From contig CAMQGK010000144.1 in assembly GCA_947000775.1 (NCBI GenBank), forward strand, positions 8,469,001 through 8,533,000: DNA of 64,000 nucleotides. Reading direction: 5' to 3'. This DNA comes from Pterois miles (lineage: Eukaryota > Chordata > Actinopteri > Perciformes > Scorpaenidae). Under the pieces are notes generated by a model. It was not told where the DNA came from and did not search any database. It was given only the letters and a program-made list of their open reading frames with translations. The position numbers and the translations under genes were made by a program. Below, piece after piece: positions 47,578 through 58,354 of the stretch (position 1 is the stretch's first letter; each line of letters begins with the position of its first letter).

Positions 47578-50500
47578 ACTGGCCTGGCTGTTTTGACTGC
47601 CAGGGAAACTGAAGGAGCTGTAGATGGCTCTGTGGTGGAGCTGTGGGAGGCGTGGCAGGCCGCTGGAGAAGTGGTGAGAGGTGCCGGGGTTGGGGTTGAG
47701 AGGAGGCAGGCCGGGACCGTGGTTGCTCCCGCCGTGGGGGAGGAGCCCCGGGGACAGGGGGCTCTGATCCTGCACTGACAGCTCCTTCTCTATCAGGTCA
47801 GCCAAGGCCTTGCGAGTGACGTCGAAAGGGTCGAAGCCCAAATCGTCGTCCTGCTGTTTGCTGGACGAGCCGAAGCCAAAGGCCGCCTGCCAGTCTGTGG
47901 AAGAAGACACTGGTATTGTGTCTTTGAGGGAAGAAGAGACAAGTTACTGGAGCGGTCATCAATGTGAGCAACTCTTAGTCGACTCGCTGTCGGATTTTGA
48001 GTGACAAGTTAATTAGTTGGCTGGTGACAAAGTGCCTTGAGAGTATAAATTTTAATCTCCAATTAACTTTGATTTCATTCCTGTTTTTTACTTATGTTAT
48101 TGTTTTTATATTTGTAGTTTTCTTTTTTAATTTCCACGTAAAGCCCTTGTATAATGTTGTCAAAACAAGCGCTATACAAGTAAAGTTTGTCATATTATAT
48201 CATATAATTGATTTAAATAAACAATCTGTCTCTCCGAAATTACTGTTCTAAGATTAATGCCATCATGCAGAATAGTCTTTAAATCTTACAGTTTACCAAC
48301 ACATATCTATCAACACTATAGGGATGCCGGAGATGCACCTTTCAGTAAATAACTGATGGCTTATAGCCAGTGCTCGAAGTGGAAGAAATTGAGTACTCTT
48401 ATTCACATGTTGATTGTATCAGCTGCTATCAGCAATCCAGCAATCTCTTGTGAGTTATTATTCATTATTTCTTTAAGCATGTTATACAGTGTCAAACATA
48501 ATCAGCTGTAGTTTTATTTCTGTTATTATATTTGGGATATGCATCTTCTATAGTATGCAAGTTATACTGCAATAATATTCCAACTGGAACATTGCAGGGT
48601 TACGGTGGTGTGTTTGTATATTTACCCATAGTGTAGTTTAGTGCTTTCCTGTGTTGTTTGTAGCCTACAGTAGTAGTAGGGTATCACTCAGGTTTTAGGA
48701 GCAATGTCCCACTGAGGATGCTCCTACATCCTACAAGACACATTCTGAATATCAACAGTGAATAAAAGGAGATATTAGGTTTGGGGGTCCTCCCTCAAGA
48801 AAATTTGAAACCGTTTGGCTTAAATCTACATAATTTGACTTAATTTTGGACTATTATTATTACTAGTTAAATGATAAGTTTATAATTTACACAATTCTTC
48901 TCTAACGTTTGCCCTGTATTATACAAATCAAACCTTTTAACTGTTTCATTAATATTTGTTCACAAATAAAATAAATTATGACATTTATTAAGTCTATTAT
49001 AACAGTATGTTAACATTATCAATAAATTGCAACACCCTCATTCTAGCCCCCCTCCCCCGTACTGTGCATCAGCTCGTCTAGATGCTCTCCACATTGTTTT
49101 TATGTTCATACGGCTGCTGAGGCGCGGCACAAAAAAATGCTGGTCCTGCGCCATTATGAATCTCCCAGAGAAACGGCTATGGAGAGGGCAGAAAAGAGTA
49201 CCGGAAGCTTATGACAAGTACCGGAGCACAAGAAAAAGTCACGGTACTTCAAGTAAATTGTACAAATGCTGGTACTGTGTACTGCTGAGTACCAGCCCAC
49301 TTCAAGCACTACTTAACGCTTGTTCCGCATAATCTTATCTATTAAGGGAATTCCTAATTTTATTATCCAGAAATGCAACAGAAGAAAACACCTAAATGAA
49401 TGAGACACACTATTACAGTCAGCATCATGAAAACACTGTTGGTTGCAGGTCAACCCACTATTTGAGAAGTGTGACAAAAAGCACAACCAATCAGGTACTA
49501 AAGACCTACAAAATGTTTAATTTAATCTCCATTGTACCTGATGTGAAGAGGCTCTGTGGTTCGGGGGTCATGGGCCAGTCAGAATTACCGCGGGGGGAGC
49601 TGGGGAAGGGGGGCAGGCCAGCAGGGAGAGGGTTAGGATGTCTGAAGTTACTGTTGTCTGAAAAGAGCGACTGGGACTCAGCTGCCGCACCCTCAAAGGG
49701 TGAGCGGGCTGTGAGGTCTGACACACTGATGGGCACCACCAGGCTGGGCTTGGTTAAACCCGGGGGAGGAGAGGGGGAGTCACTGGTGGGTATCTGGAAG
49801 AAGAGAGAGGAGAGCACTTGTGTGATTGTCCTGATTCATCTTCATTTGGGTGTAATTGATGTAAATCAGAGAATTGGAGATTTTCACCTGTTGTAAAGTT
49901 TCTCCATTCACCATACCGATCGACTCCGGAGGTTTGTCACTGGGACTGAAAAAAAATAAACAAATTTAGATACATATAAAAAAAAAAAAAAGCTTATTGA
50001 AAAATACATAATTTCTTTAAAGTGCTATTGTCAAGGAGTAGCCACCTGTTACTGTCACAGTTAGAGGAGAAGGGGGACAGCGCAGTACGCTGACCAGGAC
50101 CCAGGTCTGTTTCTAGCCCATCTGAAGTAAGAACTTCTTGGTCTAGATAGTCTAGCAGCGGAGGAGACTTGCGGTCCTCTGAAAGCCCGTTGGCCAGTTT
50201 GTTGTGTCCTGACAGCGTCGGCCACCCATCTTTACCGTTGCTACTGTTGGTTCTGTTACAAAAGCAGCAGAAAAATCAAGCTCAGCACAAGTGGAAGTAA
50301 TAAGAGAAAGAACATAGAGGAAAAAAATAAATTAATCAAAAAAAAAAAATACCTCTGTGTGGAGTTGGATTTACTCTTTGACTTCTCTGTTCCACATGCT
50401 GGAGGTTGTAGAAAGCTAGGGTTAATTTTATAGAGGTCTTGGAGGAGTTTCTGCTCATACTCTTGATGTTTCCCCGCCTAATAACAGACAGACACAACAT

Positions 50501-52969
50501 AAGACAACATTAATCCTTTTGTTAATACACATAGCAAAGAGCAACAATTTAATCCACATTTCAGAAAGAGGAACAAATATTTTACCTGCATCTCCTCTTT
50601 AGTAAAGCTAGCTGCTTCATCCCCCAGCTCATGTAGATACATACAATCAGGTTTAGGACACTGCATACTTTTAAGGAAGTAACTGCAGTACTTTGTTGTT
50701 CCTAAAGAAGCCTGGAACAGAGAGACAGAACGAGCAGATAATAGTTAAGGACTTTTCTTTCAAGGACTTTTAGTTAAATCATACTATTTTACATTGCAGG
50801 TTGTTTAATAAAAGATGTTTATGTCTTACAGTCACAAAGAAAATACAGAATAAAGCTACATGTGGCTTTTATGCAAATCAAACTTCTAATCATATCCATA
50901 ACTTCTCACCTTGAGTGTTCTGCCATCAACAACCACATTGTTCACACACTGTATTGCTCTTAAAGCATCTTCAGAGCGGATGTAAGTGACATAAGCGCTA
51001 GCACTGGGCCCCTGGAAAACCAGAAAAAAAGTAAACACACAAGTCAAACACATCTATTGCAGCATTTAATTATGTTTGCTCCAGGGCAACAACGAATAAT
51101 CATTACCATTTTCGACTGCTTACACTGCAACAGTGATTAACTAAGATAATATACAATGTGTAGCTGATTTCGTTGACTAATCAGTAAAATTCAGTTTCTC
51201 CACAAAGAATCACACAAAAGCACCACTTTTAATCTTGTGTTTACCAGATCTGCTCATAAGTTTCTTGGAAATAAGTCAACCAGCATGAAGAAAAAACACA
51301 AAAAACTAACATCTTAGTTGACTAAGACCAAAACAACAGCTTAGGTGACTGACTGACTGAGAAGGGGCAGCCCTAGTGAAAACTAATTAATATGCAATTA
51401 AAATAACAAATATAACAAACAGATATTGATATTTGTAAAACTGAAAACACAAGGTTTCACATTTCTGAAACACTAATATTGATTAAGTTACGATAATGTT
51501 TATAAATGTATAAACGCAAGTACATCCTGTCATCCTTTGATCCAACATCTCACCTGTGAACCTGCGTAGGATGTGCTATTGTTGATGACCACTTTATGGA
51601 TTTTCCCAAACCTCCCAAAATATTCTGGTCGTTTTAGGACCTGTGGGTGTAATGCAAAAAAAAAAACATTAATATCATCAGGGCTTTAGAATGAGGTTTC
51701 ACTAAAAGACAATCAAAATGTGCATTACAATAACTCCATATCAAAAGTGTTCATTATTTTCAGTGCATCAGTTAGAGAGGTCCAAAATTATATCTGCTCA
51801 GTTAGAGCCTTCAGTTTGTCACAACCTTTTTCACATTAAGCTAAAACAGTTCAAACACTCACAAAGTCACAGGTAGCATAAAAGTCACTGAGGTTCATGG
51901 TGGAGACACTGCACTCACCTCCGGGTCGGCGAGTCGCTGTGAGAGTCCCACAACAAACACCAGGTTTCTCTGGACCACCCTGACGCTGGCCAGATGCTTT
52001 CGGTTTTCTGTCACCTTCTGCTTCTTCTCGTTCTGTTTCTGCTTCTTTTCGTTCTTTATCCTTTGGATCTCTTCCTGTGACAGAGGCTTGTACACAGCGG
52101 GGTCCTCTGGGTATGGCTACACCAAAAAAAAAAAAAAAAGAGGATGGTGATTGTTAGTTTAATTAGTTTTATTTTAGTTTAATTACATAGCTTTGTAAAG
52201 GATATTGGGCCATTAGTTATCAATATGGTGGTTCAAAAGGCATCACTAGCCAAACTGCTGAGACTGTACACTGTAATTGATGATGAGCTAATGTTTCAAC
52301 TAAGAGGCTACTTTAATAGGGGGGTCCAAAGTTTATCCCCTCTTTATATTAATATTTGGGGGGCGGCAGTAGCTCAGTCTGTAGGGAGTTGGCTTGGGAA
52401 CCGGAGGGTCACCGGTTCAAGTCCCGACATGGACCAAAAACTGAGTGTGAACTGGTAGCTGGAGAGGTGCCAGTTTACCTCTTGGGCACTGCCGAGGTGC
52501 CCCTGAGCAAGGCACCAAACCCCCAACTGCTCGGGGCGCTTGTCAGGAGCAGCCCCCTCACTCTGATGTCTCTCCATTAATGCATGTATGTGTGTTTCAG
52601 GTCTGCATGTACCATGTATGAGTTTAACAGAGTGTAAATTGAATTTCCCCATTGTGGGACTAATAAAGGTTGATCTTCTTCTCTTCTTCTTCTTCTTCAA
52701 CATCATCATCCTTTCTGTTTGTCATGACAGACAAAAATCACCCCTCAGTTGTGATGAGTTTCTCTGCTATCGTGGCCATGTCATCATCTCCTCACCTTTC
52801 TGCAGGCGGGGCAGAGGCCGTTCTCGTCTGTGCGGATGCGATGCCAACAGAAGCGGCAGATCTGATAGCCACAGGTGCAGGGGAAGAAGTTGACGTCATC
52901 AATCTCCAGTGGTTCCATGCACAGAGGGCACTCCATGGGGTCGTCCTTCATTTCAGGGCTGTGGGACAT
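45089..52969 (-). CDS. cnot4: CCR4-NOT transcription complex subunit 4 (E3 ubiquitin ligase)
   Basis: Twelve coding exons: 52969-52796, 52116-51919, 51640-51554, 51011-50910, 50711-50586, 50477-50353, 50252-50046, 49945-49888, 49793-49538, 47921-47394, 47157-46924 and 45420-45089. All have GT-AG junctions and join in frame to 808 codons plus TGA. CNOT4 is the RING E3 ligase of the CCR4-NOT complex, acting in mRNA decay and co-translational quality control. The start MSHSPEMKDDPMEC matches the mammalian N-terminus. The C4C4 RING is complete (Cys 14, 17, 31, 33, 38, 41, 53, 56). A basic coiled linker (QRIKNEKKQKQNEKKQK), an RRM (about 109-187) with LVFVVGLSQRLADPEV, and a CCCH finger (YCSYFLKSMQCPKPDCMYLH) follow. 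The tail keeps SPPPGL, ARSPFEGA, SLFSDN, DPFDVTRKALADLIEKE, FLDLNLPPQHNTGLGG and the final HWLKSLQALTEMD block. It is longer than the mammalian form I recall (about 710), partly through the 207-nt exon 50252-50046 and a polyglutamine run. A SINE sits in the first coding intron. Confidence 0.96.
46130..46450 (+). repeat. dispersed repeat in the last cnot4 intron, copy of 27100-27470
   Basis: Follows the 27 kb copy in the same orientation (TTGTTGAATACTTGGTTCTG, GGTCAATC, GATGTTGGACTCTGGAGGACC, TAATAAGTGGGATAATGCAC, ATAAACCCCTTCAGG). It is antisense to cnot4. A short ATTAATC-like block precedes it at 45650-45735. Confidence 0.65.
48010..49500. other. cnot4 intron between exons 49793-49538 and 47921-47394
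   Basis: AT-rich intron without gene-like content; a GC-richer segment at 49040-49320 has only short frames. It may include decayed repeats around 48360-48420 and 49240-49310, where related phrases about a pair of GTAC-rich blocks occur, but no family is recognised. Confidence 0.4.
51085..51376. repeat. ATTAATC-type dispersed repeat in a cnot4 intron
   Basis: AT-rich block with GATTAACTAAG, GTTGACTAATCAG and an end GGGGCAGCCCTAG like the ends of related elements at 42800 and 59517. Moderately diverged. Confidence 0.45.
52359..52698 (+). mobile_element. tRNA-derived SINE, copy 3 (cnot4 intron)
   Basis: Head GGGGGCGGCAGTAGCTCAGT with A-box, B box GGTTCAAGTCCC, core CTCTTGGGCACTGCCGAGG, 3' domain and (CTT)n tail. 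It is nearly identical to copy 1 at 6350-6676 over its whole length; the main differences are at the 5' end. It is antisense to cnot4, in the intron between coding exons 1 and 2. Confidence 0.88.
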
Positions 52970-53018
52970 CCTATGGTGTGGCGAGGGTGAGTGTTGAAGC
53001 TGGTCACAGAGCACAGGG

Positions 53019-54847
53019 CTAGGGAAACAAACAAGAGTTAAGTTTAAGAGCTCCATCATGACTTTGAAAAAACATCAACTGAGCATTTGTTTTTTACTTG
53101 TAGCAGGATGGTATAGTCTTTGAAACGGACTTCATGACCACCAAGGTCACAATATCATACTGAAATGTATTTACATATTTTTTTCGGCAGAAAAAGAAAC
53201 ACTACACTAAGATGCCAGTCTATTAGGTCCACCTGGCTAAACTACTACAATCTAATGCAATACATCTTACTTTGATGATGGATAATCTGATTGTTTTTTC
53301 ATCAAATGTTTTAGGGAAGTTTTGATTCCACTGCATGGTCCTTTTGGAGGATATGGTTTGGGGTGCTAGTGAACTGCATTGTGCTGCAGGCAGAGATGTT
53401 TCTAATGTTTTCTCTATAACATTTATACAATTGAGGGTGGATTAAATATCAGAAATGGCTCAGTACATTTCAAGAGCTGAAAACAATTAGGCAATCGATT
53501 CAATGAAAATTAAATCTTCTCATGTCATTTGAAAACAAAAAAATAAAAAGTCATGCATTGGTGACATTCGTAAAAGTGAATATTTACTCATTTTCAAAGT
53601 CCTCTTTAATAGAAAATTGAATATCGTCTGAGCTATGTTGATCAAAACAAAAAAATTGAAGGAGTCACCTTGGGCTACTGGAGACTGTGAAGGTTTGTAA
53701 ACTATAGCCTCCAAAAATTACCATAAACTTGAATCAACACCTGTCTAAAATAGTTTGAAATAAAATTGAAAATTATAACCTCCATTAAGTTTTGAGACAT
53801 TGCAGGACTTCATCGTATTAGACTACATTAGTTTAAGCTAGATGTGTCTCATAAAAGACAACCAGTGTGTATCTTAGAAAACTAGTCAAAAACAGCTGTC
53901 ATGTTAGAGTGATAATGCGGATGTTGTGGTGTCGTTCAGGGGTTGACAGAAGGACACTCATCGTCATGATAGACGTTAAAGCGAAACGCAACAAACTGCG
54001 TTTATTGACAGATGAAACCTTCTGCTGTTAAAGGCCAGCCTGGTTTCTACGTGACAATACTGCTGCCAGCGGGCCAACTCACGACAAACCCAGATTAGTA
54101 AAACCTGACAGTGTAAAGTTGAATATAACAGTAACAGGGAAATACCAGCATTTCAAATACTTGGCAGCATTTTGCTGATAAATTACCACGCACAGTGTCA
54201 CAGTGTTGCTGCTCCGCTTACAGATATCATCTGATTGGTAAAGTCGTGTAAGAAGCCAGAATACCCAACGTTAGTTAGCCAAGCTGGTAACTTTAGCTGC
54301 TCTGCCTACTGGACTGTACATTATGACAGATGTTATTTGACTACCGTTAGGCTAAGCTAACATTAGCCGCGAATTGGTAAAAGAAGCCGGTCTAACTAAT
54401 AACAAGTATCCAGGAGCATTTGTAAATTTAATCACAAAACTAAAACACACAAAGATGATTATTAACTTCATATTGCCATCCTAAAATACGTATGGTACAA
54501 CGGTACGGCTTATCCTACATATAAACTGACAGCTTGCTTTATGCTAACCGCTAGCATCGGCGTAGCTAGCATGCTACCTTATCATGAAAACATACGGGGT
54601 TTTGGAGCCAAGCTTACGACGCGGCCTACTCAAGCTAACGCTGTACTGGGAGCAAGTTGTTGGCACCATAAACAACTGTCATTGCTCTCATGGCATTAAA
54701 GCTACCTGTACAGTGATCTAATAAACTCGAGAATACTTTTGCGTCAGTCTGTACAGTCGTGACAGACACAACTGTCCCCTATTTATTAATGGAGAATAGG
54801 AGCTGGCTAGCCCAACTAGCAACTTGGCTAACGTTAGCGTTACTTAC
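53019..54847 (-). other. cnot4: first intron of cnot4 (5' UTR intron)
   Basis: Bounded by a donor CAGG|GTAAGT (GT at 54847-54846, minus) and an acceptor TTTCCCTAG|CCCTG (AG at 53020-53019). The exon that carries the start codon therefore begins at 53018 with 49 nt of leader. No separate gene is seen inside. Confidence 0.55.
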
Positions 54848-55075
54848 CCTGTCCGTATTTAGCTTAGGATTCCACTCCAAGGGAGTCACACCAAATTGGG
54901 CGGGGACTGCGAGCCAATGTGTCTGAAATGTCAAAATTTCTATAACCGGTCACTTAAGATAACCGTAGTTGTGTTGTTCTGTTGTAATTAAAAGGCTATA
55001 AAGGTGTTATGCCCCTTTCTTTTCTTGGTATTGTGGAGACAATTTACGCTCAAACCACCATCTTAGCTAGCATTA
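54848..55075 (-). promoter_or_regulatory. cnot4: cnot4 promoter and untranslated first exon
   Basis: A GC-richer segment with GGGCGGGG on the opposite strand around 54898-54905 ends at the donor at 54848. On the minus strand TAAGATGGTGG at 55065-55055 is close to a YY1 site, often found just at or downstream of housekeeping transcription starts. No TATA box is evident, as expected for a housekeeping gene. GCTAACGTTAGC-type motifs lie nearby at 54826-54840. The exact start is not determined. Confidence 0.5.
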
Positions 55076-55342
55076 AAGTAGGGAGGAGGGAGTGGGGCAA
55101 GTGTTCTGTGCAACTGAGTCTGCGCAGATGGACAGATGCTTTGTGGGAAAATGTGTTTTCAATGATTTTAAGCTAGGACAAGGGACACGTTTGATAATAC
55201 ACAAATAAAACACCAAAATATATCGTAGTTAAGTACATATTTGAGGTACCCTTACTTAACTTAAATATCTATGTTTTATAGTGATATATTCATTTATACT
55301 TCAACTGTACTGCATTTATATTATCTTTTCAGATTATATATG

Positions 55343-55456
<114 letters not shown>

Positions 55457-55808
55457 AGTGCTTTAGAAATAAACTACTATTTTTTTACAATATTTTTATT
55501 AAGGGCTTTTTTGTTGATTACTTTGTAGATTAAGATTAGTTTCTAAAATATTAGATTGTTAGTAGTACCACTAACTACACAACAGTACCATAAGTAGTTA
55601 AAATGAGCTCCACCTTGACCTACATTAAAAATAAAAAGGAAGTATGAATGTAAGTAAGTATAAAAGTATGATTGCAGGATTTTTCCTTTTTTCTTGTAAT
55701 GAAAGCATTTTACTACATTGTACTTCCTCCACCACTGCTGTTAAACATGTATATTTCTTTATCATGAGTAATCAAAACCCCTTGCTGTAATGATTACTAA
55801 TTTATTTT

Positions 55809-56378
55809 AGGGCTATTAATAGTTTAAAATATTTAATCGTGATTAATCACATGATTGTCTATGATTAATCGTGATTAATTGCAAATTAACTGCAGGTTTT
55901 TTTATCTGTTCAAAATGTATCTTAAAAGGAGATTTTATTATTTAATACTTGTATCAACAAGGGAGTGAGCAAATATTCTTGCTTTATGCAAATGTATGTA
56001 AATACTGTATTTACTATAACAAAACAAACCAATGACAAATATTGTCCAGAAACCCTCACAGGTACTGCATTTAGCATAAAAATACACTCAAATCATAACA
56101 TGGCAAACTGCAGTCCAACAGAAAACAGCAGCTGTCAGTGTGTCAGTGTACTGACTTGACTATGACTTGCCCCAAACTGTATGTGATTATCATAAAGTGG
56201 ACATGTCTGTAAAGGGGAGACTCGTGGGTACCCACAGAACCCATTATCATTCACATATCTTGAGGCCAGAGGTCAAGGGTCCCCTTTGAAAATGGCCATG
56301 CCAATTTTTCCTCTCCAAAATCTAGTGTAAGTTTGGAGCATTATTTAAACTGCTCCTCTTATTAACGTTGACAGCCCT
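55809..56378 (-). mobile_element. inverted-repeat element (MITE-like), copy 2 of 5433-6006
   Basis: Same element as at 5433-6006 but inverted. The right end TTGACAGCCCT is intact; the left end AGGGCTATTAA is mutated. Internal blocks correspond after reversal (GACAAATATTGTCCAGAAACCC, AGGTACTGCATTTAGCATAA, AAGTGGACATG, GGGTACCCACAG). Confidence 0.75.
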
Positions 56379-56433
56379 AATTTGGAAAAGGATTTGTAAA
56401 CATTAACTCAAGCAAAGTTAAAAAAGTGGTTCA

Positions 56434-56439
56434 TTTATT
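56434..56439 (-). terminator. candidate poly(A) signal of the pseudouridine gene
   Basis: AATAAA on the minus strand about 175 nt past the TAA stop (56616-56614). Confidence 0.4.
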
Positions 56440-56613
56440 CATCACTTTATAGAATATTAAATATCAAATAAAATTGGATTCAATTTATAACAATTTTATC
56501 TTCTTACATTCATTTACAAATTTTAAGGCTAAAAAATGATCAAATAAACAAACCAATAGATGCAATCTTCAAACATTTCTTCATTAATGCTTTAAAAATG
56601 TTTGAAAATATTT

Positions 56614-58277
56614 TTAATCTATCCACATGAAGCTGGGTTTGGGCCAGTACCGAGTCTGGACTTTGTTGGGATCTACAGAGTCTGAGGTGAGCATGGGGGC
56701 GATGGGATGCGGTGACGCCAGGGACAACCGTGCAGCCAGGAGCCCCATCCGAACACAGCTGTCTGTGTCTCGCTGCTGGAGAATCCCCGCTATTAAAGCA
56801 CCTGCGAGACTGCAGACAGAGCAGGATGAGTGCTGTTTTGTTTTAATGTTGTTGAGTCACAATGATTTCTTTCAGTGAGAGAAAGTGTGACAAGGACAGG
56901 AAGAGGACCACAAAAGAGAAGTATACTTCAAGTTCATTTTCTCAAGTAAACTTAACCATACTTTAAATATATTTCCAAGTATACTTGATGTAAAAAGTAT
57001 ACTAATATCAGTGTGCTAGTAGTATACCTTAAATGCACTACTTCAATGTTGCTTGGGACTAAACTGGCCCACTTTTTAAGTTTGTAAAAGTATACTTTCA
57101 AGTATACTTTAAATGTAAGAGTAAACTACTACTGTATCAGTAGAGTAAACTACTACTGTATCTAGTTGTATACTAAAAGTATACAACTAGTTTACAAGTT
57201 AAATGTTGTAGCCCATATTTCAGTTTATGAAAGTGCACTTTAAAGTATACTCTCAGTAAACTATTCTTTTAATAGTTTTTACTGCAAGTATACTTGTAAG
57301 TACGTGAACTTCTACTGTAGTACTTTGCCAAATAAGCATACTTGGACTTTCTGTATTTTTGCCAAGTACACTTTGACTTTTTTTGTATACTTGTTGGTAT
57401 CAGCCAAGTATTCTTAAGTATAGGTTTGTTAAGTTTATCTCCGATAAGTACTTAAAAGTAATCTAAAAGTATACTCTCTCTATACTAATAGCCTACTCGA
57501 ATAAACTTTTTTTTTTGTATGGGAGGTATAAAGAGTAGAAAGTAGGTCAAGTGAAGTTTTGGCACCTGTCTCCTGCTCCAGACACATTCATTGTCTCCTC
57601 TGCTGTCACAGTCAGTGCTGGATAGTGGACAGCACAAAGCTGCCTCCTCTGCAAACACAGGCGCAGAAAAACATCTTTACTTCCACTGTCATAGCACTCA
57701 TCATCATTGTTATCAGTTTAAATACAAGTTGCTTTTACCTTCCTCTGTTTTCTTGGCTGCAGGTTGACTGAGCCTGAGTCATGCTCTCCACACACCAGCA
57801 CTCCACCAGCCCCCAGAGTCACCACCAGACAGTGGAGATGCTCCAGCAGGGGGCGGGAGAGAGCCACAGCAACAGACAGCACTTCCTCCACAGAGCTCGG
57901 CAGCACTGCCACCCCACGAGACAAACCACATCCTCAGTCACCATCACACTATTTGCATTTTTTACAAGAATCCTTACTGCAACAACTGTACGTGGGAATG
58001 TGTGTTTGAGAGCATAGGGGAGCAAAAGCAGAAGCTGAACCACAAAATACTCATTAAAAAAAGGACCATTTTGTAGCATTTAGGGAACATAATATTAAGT
58101 TTGTTTTCTTGAGTGAATAATCACCTGAAAATAAGAGTTGTTGTGTTGTCGTTGAATGAATGAGTTGTTTATATATAAATATATCTTCAAGGAGTCCTGC
58201 CCCTTCTGGTGGATCCCATGGGACCTTATTTCCAAAAAAAAAAAAAAAAGAAAAAAATCTATCTATCTATCTATCTA

Positions 58278-58354
<77 letters not shown>

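Noticed and set aside
47482..47778. 98-codon plus-strand frame with a Leu run
   Set aside because: Antisense shadow of the cnot4 exon encoding the polyglutamine run.
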